Positions 40,910 through 49,660 of a stretch of 64,000 nucleotides of DNA are shown here, piece by piece. The notes under the pieces are model-generated. The model had not been told where the DNA came from. It saw only the letters and a program-made list of their open reading frames with translations, and did no database searches. Both the position numbers and the translations under genes were made by a program. Source of the stretch: Salinibacillus aidingensis (lineage in GTDB: Bacteria; Bacillota; Bacilli; Bacillales; Alkalibacillaceae); assembly GCF_039522525.1 (NCBI RefSeq), contig NZ_BAAADO010000004.1, forward strand, positions 186,001-250,000, read 5' to 3'. Numbering within the stretch: position 1 is the stretch's first letter; each line of letters opens with the position of its first letter.

Positions 40910-41689
40910 TTGACGCGACATAAGGTAGAAATATGCGGTGTCGACACATCAAAGCTGCCCGTACTAAAGAACGACGAAATGCGGAAATTATTTATGAGAA
41001 TGCATGAAGGTGATGAATTCGCAAGAGAGGAACTAGTAAACGGAAATCTGCGACTCGTTTTAAGTGTCATTCAGAGGTTTCATCATCGTGGTGAATATGT
41101 TGACGACTTATTTCAAGTTGGTTGTATTGGACTAATGAAATCCATAGATAATTTTGATTTAAGTCAGAATGTAAAATTTTCAACATATGCAGTTCCAATG
41201 ATTATTGGTGAAATTCGCAGATACTTACGTGATAACAATCCAATAAGGGTATCCCGTTCTCTGAGGGACATTGCCTATAAAGCCCTTCAGGTGAGAGAAC
41301 GTTTAATGAGTAAAACCTCAAAGGATCCCACACCAATGGAAATCGCTGAAGAAATGGGAATTCCCCACTCTGATGTTGTTTTTGCTCTTGATGCCATTCA
41401 GGATCCTGTTTCACTATTTGAGCCTATTTATAATGATGGTGGAGATCCGATTTTTGTTATGGATCAATTAAAGGATGATAAAAATAAGGATTCCATCTGG
41501 ATTGATGAAATCGCATTAAAAGAAGGGATGAGAAGACTAAACGAACGGGAAAAAATGATCTTAAACAAACGTTTTTTTCAAGGAAAAACCCAAATGGAAG
41601 TGGCAGACGAAATCGGAATCTCGCAGGCTCAGGTGTCCAGGCTTGAAAAAGCAGCGATTGACCAGATGAATAAAAACATTAATCAATAA
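40910..41689 (+). CDS. sigG: RNA polymerase sporulation sigma factor sigma-G
   Basis: The product is 259 residues and very close to B. subtilis sigma-G: start VEICGVDTSKLPVLKN, region 2 LRLVLSVIQRFHHRGEYVDD, DLFQVGCIGLMKSIDNFDL and YAVPMIIGEIRRYLRDN, and a region 4 helix-turn-helix DEIGISQAQVSRLEKAA. It directs late forespore transcription. TTG 40910 lies 9 bases after AGGAGG; a frame from 40874 has no site. A terminator follows. Confidence 0.97.
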   Translation: MTRHKVEICGVDTSKLPVLKNDEMRKLFMRMHEGDEFAREELVNGNLRLVLSVIQRFHHRGEYVDDLFQVGCIGLMKSIDNFDLSQNVKFSTYAVPMIIGEIRRYLRDNNPIRVSRSLRDIAYKALQVRERLMSKTSKDPTPMEIAEEMGIPHSDVVFALDAIQDPVSLFEPIYNDGGDPIFVMDQLKDDKNKDSIWIDEIALKEGMRRLNEREKMILNKRFFQGKTQMEVADEIGISQAQVSRLEKAAIDQMNKNINQ

Positions 41690-41710
41690 TGAGCATTTAT
41701 ATCCGTTTTG

Positions 41711-41745
41711 AACCTTGTCCATAGATTCGTGGACAGGGTTTTTTA
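41711..41745 (+). terminator. Intrinsic terminator after sigG
   Basis: AACCTTGTCCA pairs with TGGACAGGGTT (one G-T pair) across an 8-base loop and is followed by six T. Confidence 0.9.
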
Positions 41746-41804
41746 TATTTTTAAACGAATGATAGCTCATTCGTGCATATATTAGAAGTAAGGTGGTGAG
41801 AAAA

Positions 41805-42083
41805 ATGACCATATCAGAATTACAGGTAAAAGATATTGTGGCGATTGAAGATGGAAGGAAATTAGGCTATATTACAGACTTGGAAATTGATGTAGACAGA
41901 GGCTATATCGTAGCCCTTGTTATTGCTTTGAAAGGCAAAATGTTTGGTTTATTCGGTAATGAGGAAGAAATGGTCATTCCGTGGAATCATATTGTGACCA
42001 TTGGGGCTGATGTGATCTTAGTAAGAACAGAAACTCCTAAACTAACCCATAGCATGAATACAAATGAATACGATGCGCAGTAA
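41805..42083 (+). CDS. ylmC: PRC-barrel protein YlmC/YmxH family
   Basis: The 92-residue protein is a single PRC-barrel: LQVKDIVAIEDGRKLGYITD, IVALVI, then VIPWNHIVTIGADVILV. YlmC/YmxH proteins are conserved in spore formers and linked to sporulation; molecular function unknown. ATG 41805 is used with AAGGTGG 8 bases upstream; the frame from GTG 41793 starts inside that site. ylmA, which lies between sigG and ylmC in B. subtilis, is absent. Confidence 0.85.
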   Translation: MTISELQVKDIVAIEDGRKLGYITDLEIDVDRGYIVALVIALKGKMFGLFGNEEEMVIPWNHIVTIGADVILVRTETPKLTHSMNTNEYDAQ

Positions 42084-42165
42084 AGGTGATCAGGATAGAT
42101 AACACAAGAAATAAGACGAAAAATGTGGTAAAATAAATACGTCTAATACTTTTAGGAGAATAAAC

Positions 42166-42966
42166 ATGAGTGAGTTATTTAGTAAGTCAAGAACATCCTC
42201 TTATTTGGAAATTCCTGATTGGAAGAAAAAAGGAATTACAGCAGGTATAACGACGAGAAAAGGTGGTTTCAGCCAACAACCTTATGATACATTGAATATG
42301 GGATTCCATGTACAGGATGATTATGATCTGGTTTTAAAGAATTATGAACGTATGGAAAACATTATCGGAATTCCTGCCAGGTACTGGATCAGTTCAAAAC
42401 AGGTTCACAGGACAGATGTACTTGAATGGGACGATTCTTTGAACAGGGACAATATTACTCATCCGCCTAACTTTGAGCTTGAATATGATGGCTGGATGAC
42501 CAATCAGAGAAATGTATTGTTAACCGGGGTATTTGCTGATTGTGTACCACTGTTTTTCCGCTCGGAGGAATGGGTAGCTTTAGCTCATGCCGGATGGAAG
42601 GGAACGGTAAAGGGGATGGGACCTAAAGTCATCGATCATTTTTTAACCCATCAGGTTCCACTGGAAGAAATCGAGGTTGTCGTAGGACCTAGTATTAGTT
42701 CCCGCCATTATGAAGTGGATCATCATGTTGTTCAGCACATTCCCTTTGATATGCAAACAGAGGATGTATTGACGAGGAGCGATGAAACCCATTATTATCT
42801 GGACCTTAAACAGCTTCATAAAAACCTTCTTTTAAAGAAAGGACTAAAGGAACAGCAGATTACCTTAACCAATTATTGTACATACGAAAATGAGGATTTA
42901 TTTTATTCACATAGAAGAGATCAGGGAAAAACCGGCAGAATGATGGCATTTATCGGATTTGAATAG
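42166..42966 (+). CDS. ylmD: YlmD, multicopper-polyphenol oxidase fold / purine nucleoside phosphorylase (PgeF family)
   Basis: The 266-residue protein belongs to the YfiH/LACC1 family. The zinc ligands are visible in SSKQVHRTDV, GVFADCVPLFF and VALAHAGWKGTVKGM. Family members act on purine nucleosides and, as PgeF, have been linked to peptidoglycan editing. TTAGGAGAATAAAC precedes ATG 42166. It heads the ylmD-ylmE-sepF-ylmG-ylmH-divIVA series, which shares direction and short gaps. Confidence 0.9.
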   Translation: MSELFSKSRTSSYLEIPDWKKKGITAGITTRKGGFSQQPYDTLNMGFHVQDDYDLVLKNYERMENIIGIPARYWISSKQVHRTDVLEWDDSLNRDNITHPPNFELEYDGWMTNQRNVLLTGVFADCVPLFFRSEEWVALAHAGWKGTVKGMGPKVIDHFLTHQVPLEEIEVVVGPSISSRHYEVDHHVVQHIPFDMQTEDVLTRSDETHYYLDLKQLHKNLLLKKGLKEQQITLTNYCTYENEDLFYSHRRDQGKTGRMMAFIGFE

Positions 42967-42986
42967 GAAAAAGGGGGATTTTTGCA

Positions 42987-43664
42987 GTGAATGTAGCTGA
43001 AAACCTGGCTTCTATCAGGGAAAATATTGAACAGGCCTGCCGGAAGAGCGGACGTGACCCGCAGGAGGTTTCCATTATAGCCGTTACAAAGTATGTGTCG
43101 ATAGAAACGGCTAATCAAGCAATACAGGCAGGTATTAAAGATATTGGAGAAAATCGCAAGGAAGGTTTTCTGGAAAAATATAATGAACTCGGGACTGAAG
43201 CAACCTGGCATTTTATTGGTACTCTGCAGTCAAGAAAAGTAAAGGATGTTATTGATCAAATTGACTATCTTCATTCGCTGGACAGGCTTTCTTTGGCTAA
43301 AGAAGTCAATAAACGGGCGTCTGAAAAGATCAAATGCTTTGTACAGGTGAATGTAAGCGGGGAAGACTCAAAACATGGAATCAACCCTGAGGAAGTGATC
43401 CCTTTTGTTGAAAAGCTCGGTAACTATGAACATATCGAGGTCTCAGGCCTTATGACAATGGCCCCGCAAACAGAAAATGAAGATCTTTTAAGAGGGTGTT
43501 TTCAAAATCTCCGGAAACTAAAGGAACAAATACAGAATCTGCAGCTTCCCCATGCACCCTGCACTTATTTGTCCATGGGAATGAGCAATGATTATTCGAT
43601 AGCTGTCGAAGAAGGAGCGACCCACATACGTATTGGTACAAAACTTGTAGGGAAAGAATTTTAG
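42987..43664 (+). CDS. ylmE: YggS-family pyridoxal phosphate homeostasis protein YlmE
   Basis: The 225-residue TIM-barrel protein binds PLP through the lysine in IIAVTKYVS near residue 36. Other signatures are GENRKEGFLEKY, WHFIGTLQSRKVKDV, QVNVSGEDSKHGI, SGLMTMAP and the phosphate-binding SMGMSNDYSIAVEEGATHIR with RIGTKLVG. It keeps free PLP balanced. GTG 42987 lies 7 bases after AAAGGGGGA. Part of the ylm-sepF unit. Confidence 0.93.
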   Translation: MNVAENLASIRENIEQACRKSGRDPQEVSIIAVTKYVSIETANQAIQAGIKDIGENRKEGFLEKYNELGTEATWHFIGTLQSRKVKDVIDQIDYLHSLDRLSLAKEVNKRASEKIKCFVQVNVSGEDSKHGINPEEVIPFVEKLGNYEHIEVSGLMTMAPQTENEDLLRGCFQNLRKLKEQIQNLQLPHAPCTYLSMGMSNDYSIAVEEGATHIRIGTKLVGKEF

Positions 43665-43680
43665 AATTGGAGGGTAAATG

Positions 43681-44100
43681 GTGAGCATCAAAAATAAGTT
43701 TAAATCCCTTTTTACATTTGAAGACGAATATGAATATATAGAAGAGGAAACAGAGGTCCCAGAACAGCCAGACTCTCCGGCAGCGAGCCGCCGTGCTCAA
43801 AATGTGGTACACTTGGAAAGTATTCAATCCTCAACATCCAAGGTAGTATTATGTGAACCTGAAAGTTATGATGACTGTCAGGAAATTGCGGATCATTTGA
43901 AGAATCGCAGGGCGGTTGTGATTAATCTACAAAGGACGAATCATCAGGAGTCAAAGCGAATTGTAGATTTTTTAAGCGGAACCGTTTATGCTATTGGTGG
44001 GATTATTCAAAAATTGGGACAGCAAACCTTTATCTGTGCACCTGATAACATCGATGTATCAGGCAGTATCACGGATCTGATGGATGAAGATTTATTGTAA
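43681..44100 (+). CDS. sepF: Cell division protein SepF (YlmF)
   Basis: The 139-residue protein has an N-terminal membrane-binding amphipathic helix (IKNKFKSLFTF), an acidic linker and a SepF core (about 55-130) with LKNRRAVVINLQR and RIVDFLSGTVYAIGG. It forms rings, binds the FtsZ C-terminus and acts as an alternative membrane anchor. I prefer GTG 43681, 6 bases after GGAGGG, over ATG 43678, because spacing and B. subtilis alignment both agree. Confidence 0.94.
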   Translation: MSIKNKFKSLFTFEDEYEYIEEETEVPEQPDSPAASRRAQNVVHLESIQSSTSKVVLCEPESYDDCQEIADHLKNRRAVVINLQRTNHQESKRIVDFLSGTVYAIGGIIQKLGQQTFICAPDNIDVSGSITDLMDEDLL

Positions 44101-44113
44101 AGGTGGGAAGTAG

Positions 44114-44380
44114 ATGATCGAAATCTATAATTTGTTGCAAACGGCTTTATTAATTTACATGTATGCAATCGTTGTGTATATTTTAATGTCCTGGTTTCCT
44201 GGTGCCCGGGAATCCTCGTTCGGGCAGATGCTCGGGAAAATTGTAGAACCTTATTTGGAGCCATTCCGGAAGTTTATTCCACCACTTGGGATGATAGACA
44301 TTTCTCCTATCGTGGCGATTTTTGCTATTCAATTTGCTAAATTAGGATTGGAACAACTCTTTATTATGGTTTTCTTTTAA
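44114..44380 (+). CDS. ylmG: YggT family membrane protein YlmG
   Basis: The 88-residue protein has two helices (10-28 and 62-85) and the conserved YggT segment MSWFPGARES with EPYLEPFRKFIPPLGMIDISP. Family members lie beside sepF and divIVA and are linked to cell or organelle division and osmotic tolerance. AAAGGTGGG lies before ATG 44114, 13 bases after the sepF stop. Confidence 0.9.
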   Translation: MIEIYNLLQTALLIYMYAIVVYILMSWFPGARESSFGQMLGKIVEPYLEPFRKFIPPLGMIDISPIVAIFAIQFAKLGLEQLFIMVFF

Positions 44381-44400
44381 TAGGTGTTTAGGAGATTTTT

Positions 44401-45174
44401 ATGGATATCTATCAGCATTTTCGAAAAGAAGAACAGGCATTTATAGATCAGGCTTTAGCGTGGAGAGATGAGGTAGAGCAGACGTATCAGCGAAAGCTCA
44501 CAGACTTTTTAGACCCCAGAGAGCAGATTATTCTTTCTTCGGTTATTGGGAATCATCCTGATATGAACCTTCATTTTTTTGGAGGCGATGATAAAACAGA
44601 GAGAAAAAGAGCAATTCTGGCACCTTTCTATGAAGAGATACATAATGAAGACTTCGATATTGTTGTGCTTCAAAGTCAGTTTGCCAGAAAGTTTGTTGAG
44701 ATTACCCATCGTGATGTCTTAGGTGCTCTTATGTCGCTTGGAATAAAGCGTAAAAAGGCAGGCGACCTTATGGTGGTGGACGATACGGTTCAAATTGTTG
44801 CAGATAAGGAACTTGCCACCTTTCTTGAACTTCACTTAACGGGTATTAAGAAGACCCGACTGCACTTTAAATCGGTTCCACTGGATGAAATGAAACCTTC
44901 TCCGGAGCAGTGGCAGACGAAGGAAGGTACCGTTTCCTCTCTCAGATTAGACACCGTTATGAAAGAAATCTACAATCTTTCACGCAATAAAACCAGCGAG
45001 TGGATTCAAAAAGGCTATGTTAAAGTGAATCACCGAGTGGTTGAAGATCCGTCCTTCCAAATGGAGGAAGGAGATATGATATCCGTTCGAAAAAAGGGCC
45101 GAAGCAAGCTTATTCAAATATCGGGCCAGACCAAAAAAGAAAAATGGCGGATATTAACCGGTGTTTTAAAATAA
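44401..45174 (+). CDS. ylmH: S4 domain RNA-binding protein YlmH
   Basis: The 257-residue protein has an N-terminal two-domain region (FLDPREQIILSSVIG, FVEITHRDVLGALMSLGIKR) and a C-terminal S4 RNA-binding domain (LRLDTVMKEIYNLSRNKTSEWIQKGYVKVNHR). YlmH binds ribosomes and acts in rescue of stalled 50S complexes, in parallel with RqcP and RqcH, whose gene rqcH lies at 53.5 kb. TTAGGAG precedes ATG 44401. divIVA begins 105 bases after it. Confidence 0.92.
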   Translation: MDIYQHFRKEEQAFIDQALAWRDEVEQTYQRKLTDFLDPREQIILSSVIGNHPDMNLHFFGGDDKTERKRAILAPFYEEIHNEDFDIVVLQSQFARKFVEITHRDVLGALMSLGIKRKKAGDLMVVDDTVQIVADKELATFLELHLTGIKKTRLHFKSVPLDEMKPSPEQWQTKEGTVSSLRLDTVMKEIYNLSRNKTSEWIQKGYVKVNHRVVEDPSFQMEEGDMISVRKKGRSKLIQISGQTKKEKWRILTGVLK

Positions 45175-45278
45175 AAGGAAAAATAAGCAGGAAAAAGACA
45201 AATCACGTCGAATTACTTGAAAGTACAGACGAAGAATTATTTCAAATAAAAGAGATTAAATTCAAGGGGGTTACCTTT

Positions 45279-45806
45279 GTGGCGTTAACACCACTCGATA
45301 TTCATAATAAAGAATTTACCCGCACATTCAGAGGATACGATGAAGATGAGGTCAACGAATTTCTTGACCAGGTCATAAAAGACTATGAGAAAGTTATTCG
45401 TGAAAAAAAGGAATATGAAGAAGAAGTAGCCGATTTAAAGGAAAGAATTGGTCATTTTAATGATATTGAAACAACTTTAAATAAATCCATTTTAGTTGCT
45501 CAGGAAACAGCTGAAGACGTGAAAAATAATGCGAATAAAGAAGCTAAGCTTATTATAAAAGAAGCAGAAAAGAATGCAGACAGAATTATTAATGAAGCTT
45601 TGTCCAAGTCGAGAAAAATTACATTGGAAGTAGAAGAGCTGAAAAAACAGGCTAAGGTATTTCGAACTCGCATGAAAATGATTGTACAGGCTCAGCTTGA
45701 TATGATTGAAAACGATGACTGGGATGAGCTCTTTGAAATGGAATTGGACCAGACGGATGAAGAGCAGAATACAGTGGAATATCAACTTTCAGACAACCAA
45801 TCTTGA
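45279..45806 (+). CDS. divIVA: Septum site/polarity protein DivIVA
   Basis: The 175-residue protein has the DivIVA lipid-binding N-terminus (ALTPLDIHNKEFTRTFRGYDEDEVNEFLD) split by loop residues, followed by a long coiled coil (about 30-150). It marks curved membrane at septa and poles and positions MinJ/MinCD and the sporulating chromosome. GTG 45279 follows AAGGGGG by 8 bases; the longer frame from 45144 overlaps ylmH. The end of the gene overlaps the ileS promoter. Confidence 0.95.
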   Translation: MALTPLDIHNKEFTRTFRGYDEDEVNEFLDQVIKDYEKVIREKKEYEEEVADLKERIGHFNDIETTLNKSILVAQETAEDVKNNANKEAKLIIKEAEKNADRIINEALSKSRKITLEVEELKKQAKVFRTRMKMIVQAQLDMIENDDWDELFEMELDQTDEEQNTVEYQLSDNQS

Positions 45807-45831
45807 CGCCGGAATCATTTTTGAATATAAT
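45803..45831 (+). promoter_or_regulatory. Sigma-A promoter for ileS
   Basis: TTGACG (45803-45808) and a perfect TATAAT (45826-45831) are 17 bases apart. The -35 overlaps the divIVA stop. The leader RNA before the ileS start would be about 470 nt. Confidence 0.85.
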
Positions 45832-45895
45832 GCAAAAGTATAAAGTAAAGCACACTGACAGGACTTTTTACCTGCCGATGGTTTAAAATCTTAAC

Positions 45896-45972
45896 AGGGA
45901 ACTGCAGACCTTTTATGTTACTCTGAATGTTATATTTGTGTATCTGAGTAACGGCTAAGGTCCGTTTTCCCT
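45896..45972 (+). other. Extra nested stem-loop upstream of the ileS T-box
   Basis: Three consecutive stems are nested: AGGGAA (45896) with TTCCCT (45967), GACCTT (45907) with AAGGTC (45957) and GTTACTC (45917) with GAGTAAC (45946), enclosing a 22-base loop. It lies between the promoter and T-box stem I and is not part of the T-box consensus. Confidence 0.65.
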
Positions 45973-45989
45973 CGTAAAACCTAAACATT

Positions 45990-46250
45990 TAGAAAGACGA
46001 TGACAGGGACAGTACATTGAATGATGAATGCAAAGCGAGCCGGGGATGGTGGAAGCCCGGACAGCACATTTCATGGAAGATCACCCTTGAGTCTCCTGGT
46101 GAATAGAGTAAATAACAAGTAGCCAAGGACGATTCATTCACGTTACGAATGATAAAGAGGATGGATAAAATATCTGTATGTTTATTCATCAATCAGGGTG
46201 GTAACGCGAGGCGCCTCGTCCCTTTTATTCGGGATGAGGTGCCTTTTTTG
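45990..46250 (+). promoter_or_regulatory. T-box riboswitch of ileS (isoleucine specifier)
   Basis: T-box sequence AGGGTGGTAACGCG lies at 46195-46208, followed by a terminator (GGCGCCTCGTCCC 46210-46222 with GGGATGAGGTGCC 46231-46243 and six T). Stem I starts near 45991 and the specifier loop contains AUC (46080-46082) in GGAAGATCACCC, matching isoleucine. Uncharged tRNA-Ile is expected to promote readthrough into ileS. Confidence 0.95.
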
Positions 46251-46311
46251 TACTAAACATTAAAAATCCTGGAAATAACTGTTTTACTATAAAAGAAAAA
46301 GGAGAATAGGA

Positions 46312-49062
46312 ATGAGCTATAAAGAAACCTTATTAATGCCAAAAACGAAATTTCCTATGCGTGGAAATCTTCCAAACAAAGAACCTGAAATGCAGCAAAA
46401 ATGGGAAGAAGAAAAAATCTATGAAAAGGTTCAAATGAGAACAGAAGGAAGACCCATGTTTATTCTTCATGATGGCCCTCCATATGCAAATGGTGATTTA
46501 CATATGGGGCATGCCCTTAACAAAATTCTGAAGGATATCATTGTTCGTTATAAGTCAATGGCTGGTTTTCATGCACCCTATGTTCCTGGTTGGGATACCC
46601 ATGGATTACCAATCGAACAGGCGCTTGCGAAGAAAAAAGTCGATCGTAAATCTATGAGCGAATCTGAATTCAGAAAAATTTGTGAAGAATATGCACGTGA
46701 GCAAATTGAACGCCAGCGACAGCAATTTAAACAGCTCGGTGTACGCGGAGACTGGGAGAATCCTTACATTACGCTGACAAAGGATTATGAAGCAGCACAA
46801 ATTCAGGTGTTTGGTGAAATGGCGAAAAAGGGCTATATTTATAAAGGTCATAAGCCTGTGTACTGGTCACCATCATCAGAATCTGCGTTGGCAGAAGCTG
46901 AAATTGAATATAAGGATAAGCGTTCCCCGTCGATTTATGTTGCCTTTGATGTAAAAGATGGCAAAAACGTCCTAAAAGGTGATGAGAAATTTATTATCTG
47001 GACGACAACACCGTGGACGATTCCTGCAAACCTTGCCATTACCGTACATCCGGAGCTGGAATATTCGGTTGTTTCTGTTCAATCTGAAAAATATATTGTA
47101 GCTTCTGAACTGGTGGAGGAAGTTGCGAATGAATTGGAATGGCAGGATTACAACGTTCAGCAAACTTACAAAGGTGAGGAGCTTGATCGTACAGTCGCTA
47201 AACATCCTTTCTATGATCGTGATTCACTCGTTATTTTAGGAGAGCATGTTACAACAGATGCGGGTACAGGATGTGTTCATACCGCTCCAGGACACGGGGA
47301 GGATGACTTCTGGGTTGGTCAGCAGTACAATCTTGATGTATTATGCCCGGTTGATGAAAAAGGGGTATTCACTTCTGATGCACCAGGCTTTGAAGGAGTA
47401 TTCTACGATAAAGCGAATAAATTGATTACGGAAAAACTGGAAGAGTCCGGGGCACTATTAAAACTGAACTTTATGACACACTCTTACCCGCATGACTGGA
47501 GAACGAAAAAGCCAACCATTTTCCGTGCAACTTCCCAATGGTTCGCATCCATCAAGGACTTCCGTGAAGATATTCTTAAAGAGATTGAGCGTATCCAGTG
47601 GGTACCGGAATGGGGAGAGACAAGACTCTATAATATGGTTCGGGATCGTCAGGACTGGTGTATTTCCCGTCAGCGTGTCTGGGGAGTGCCAATCCCTGTA
47701 TTCTATGGGGAAAATGGCGAGCCTATTATCAATGATGAAACCATTAACCACGTTTCTGAATTATTTAGAGAGCATGGATCCAATGTATGGTTTGAGCGTG
47801 AAGCTAAAGATCTACTTCCTGAGGGGTTTACACATCCATCCAGTCCAAATGGGGAATTTACAAAAGAAACGGACATTATGGATGTCTGGTTTGATTCAGG
47901 TTCATCTCACCAGGGTGTATTAGTTGAACGGCCTGAATTACAACGTCCGGCGGATATGTATTTAGAAGGATCCGACCAATACCGCGGCTGGTTTAATTCG
48001 TCGATTTCAACTGCGGTTGCTGTAACAGGAGAAGCCCCGTATAAATCGATTTTAAGTCATGGTTTCGCTCTTGATGGTGATGGACGCAAGATGAGTAAAT
48101 CCCTGGGGAATGTAATGATTCCAAGCAAGATTATGAAGCAATTTGGGGCCGACATTTTACGACTATGGGTTGCCAGTGTAGATTACCAGGCTGATGTTCG
48201 TATCTCCAATGAAATTTTAAAACAGGTGTCTGAGGTTTACCGTAAAATTCGTAACACCGTCCGTTTTATGCTTGGAAACTTAAATGATTTTGACCCTCAA
48301 ACGGATAAGCTGAAAGATGGGGATTTAGAGGAAATCGATCGTTACATGCTCATTCGATTACAAAACCTGATTAAAAAAGTGGATCATGCTTATGACACGT
48401 ATGATTTCTCTGCCATTTATCAGGCGATTCATAACTTCTGTACGATTGACTTAAGCTCTTTCTATCTCGATTTTGCCAAGGATATTCTCTATATTGAGCC
48501 GGAGAATGATCAGCGTCGCCGCAGTATCCAGACAGTGTATTATGAAATCATTACATCGTTGACAAAGCTGCTGTCCCCAATTCTGTCTCACACAATGGAT
48601 GAGGTATGGAGCTATATTCCTGGAACCGAAGAGGAAAGCGTACAGTTAACCGATATGCCTGAAGTGCGTGAACTCCCTAATCAGGACGAACTAAAAGCAA
48701 AATGGGATCATTTCATGGAAGTACGTGATGATGTCTTAAAGGCTCTTGAAGAGGCAAGAAATGAAAAAGTCATAGGTAAATCATTGGAAGCCAAAGTTAC
48801 CTTATCAGCCAAGGACGAACGTACCAAGAACCTGCTGGAGGAAATTGAGCACCTGCATCAGTATTTAATTGTCTCTGAAGTAGAGCTGACGGAAAGCTTG
48901 TCAGAAGCAAAGGAATATGATTATGTGAAGGTTGCCGTTGAAAAACATCCAGGAGAAACCTGTCAGCGCTGCTGGGTATCCTCTGAATCAGTCGGCTCCC
49001 ATGAAAAGCATGAAGACCTATGTGACCGCTGCGCAGATATTGTTGAAAAACATTATTCTTAA
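46312..49062 (+). CDS. ileS: Isoleucyl-tRNA synthetase
   Basis: The 916-residue class I synthetase has the HMGH form of HIGH in PPYANGDLHMGHALNKI near residues 55-71, the editing domain (about 185-400, with TTTPWTIPANLA), GWFNSS, KMSKS near 593-597 and a C-terminal zinc finger with two CxxC pairs (CQRC, CDRC). The bacterial length and zinc domain mark the eubacterial type. Controlled by the T-box. AAAAGGAGAATAGG precedes ATG 46312. Confidence 0.98.
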   Translation: MSYKETLLMPKTKFPMRGNLPNKEPEMQQKWEEEKIYEKVQMRTEGRPMFILHDGPPYANGDLHMGHALNKILKDIIVRYKSMAGFHAPYVPGWDTHGLPIEQALAKKKVDRKSMSESEFRKICEEYAREQIERQRQQFKQLGVRGDWENPYITLTKDYEAAQIQVFGEMAKKGYIYKGHKPVYWSPSSESALAEAEIEYKDKRSPSIYVAFDVKDGKNVLKGDEKFIIWTTTPWTIPANLAITVHPELEYSVVSVQSEKYIVASELVEEVANELEWQDYNVQQTYKGEELDRTVAKHPFYDRDSLVILGEHVTTDAGTGCVHTAPGHGEDDFWVGQQYNLDVLCPVDEKGVFTSDAPGFEGVFYDKANKLITEKLEESGALLKLNFMTHSYPHDWRTKKPTIFRATSQWFASIKDFREDILKEIERIQWVPEWGETRLYNMVRDRQDWCISRQRVWGVPIPVFYGENGEPIINDETINHVSELFREHGSNVWFEREAKDLLPEGFTHPSSPNGEFTKETDIMDVWFDSGSSHQGVLVERPELQRPADMYLEGSDQYRGWFNSSISTAVAVTGEAPYKSILSHGFALDGDGRKMSKSLGNVMIPSKIMKQFGADILRLWVASVDYQADVRISNEILKQVSEVYRKIRNTVRFMLGNLNDFDPQTDKLKDGDLEEIDRYMLIRLQNLIKKVDHAYDTYDFSAIYQAIHNFCTIDLSSFYLDFAKDILYIEPENDQRRRSIQTVYYEIITSLTKLLSPILSHTMDEVWSYIPGTEEESVQLTDMPEVRELPNQDELKAKWDHFMEVRDDVLKALEEARNEKVIGKSLEAKVTLSAKDERTKNLLEEIEHLHQYLIVSEVELTESLSEAKEYDYVKVAVEKHPGETCQRCWVSSESVGSHEKHEDLCDRCADIVEKHYS

Positions 49063-49069
49063 TAACAAC

Positions 49070-49106
49070 AAAGGCTGTCTCAGCTTCTCCTGAGGCAGCC
49101 TTTTCT
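49070..49106 (+). terminator. Intrinsic terminator after ileS
   Basis: AAGGCTGTCTCAG pairs with CTGAGGCAGCCTT (one G-T pair) and is followed by a T-rich stretch. Confidence 0.85.
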
Positions 49107-49192
49107 TCTAAAATCCTTTGTTCATAGGATTTTTTTTCATGGATGTGGTAAAATGCTTGAAGAATGAATCTAACCAGATGGGGGAAAATGAT

Positions 49193-49660
49193 GTGTGGTA
49201 TTATCTTGCAGCATTTATAATCATTGCAATTGATCAGGTCACAAAATGGATCGTTGATAAACAAATGGCCCTATATGAAAGTATTCCTGTCATCGAAAAT
49301 TTCTTTTACATAACTTCCCATCGTAATAAAGGCGCAGCGTGGGGGATTTTACAAGGACAAATGTGGTTTTTCTACATTGTAACAACGATTGTCGTCATTT
49401 TCGTGATTTACTATATGCAAAAACATGTAAAGGAGCACCCTCTTTTAGGATGGTCCTTAAGCCTGATTCTGGCTGGAGCGATAGGTAATTTTATCGATCG
49501 TATCTTTCGCCAGGAGGTCGTGGACTTTTTTGATTTCATTATTTTTGGCTACGACTACCCAATTTTTAATGTCGCAGATTCTTCACTCGTGGTTGGTGTC
49601 ATCCTAATGTTAATCTACACCCTTTTTGAAGAACGGTTTAAAGGAGAGGCAAAGCAATGA
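49193..49660 (+). CDS. lspA: Lipoprotein signal peptidase LspA
   Basis: The 155-residue membrane protease has four helices. Signatures are IDQVTKWIVDKQM, ITSHRNKGAAWGIL and the two catalytic aspartates in GNFIDRIFRQEVVDFFDF and FNVADSSLVVGV. It cleaves prolipoprotein signal peptides. GTG 49193 is preferred: GGGGGA lies 7 bases upstream and the length equals other LspA proteins. ATG 49118 or ATG 49178 would lack a site. ylyA, between ileS and lspA in B. subtilis, is absent. Confidence 0.93.
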   Translation: MWYYLAAFIIIAIDQVTKWIVDKQMALYESIPVIENFFYITSHRNKGAAWGILQGQMWFFYIVTTIVVIFVIYYMQKHVKEHPLLGWSLSLILAGAIGNFIDRIFRQEVVDFFDFIIFGYDYPIFNVADSSLVVGVILMLIYTLFEERFKGEAKQ

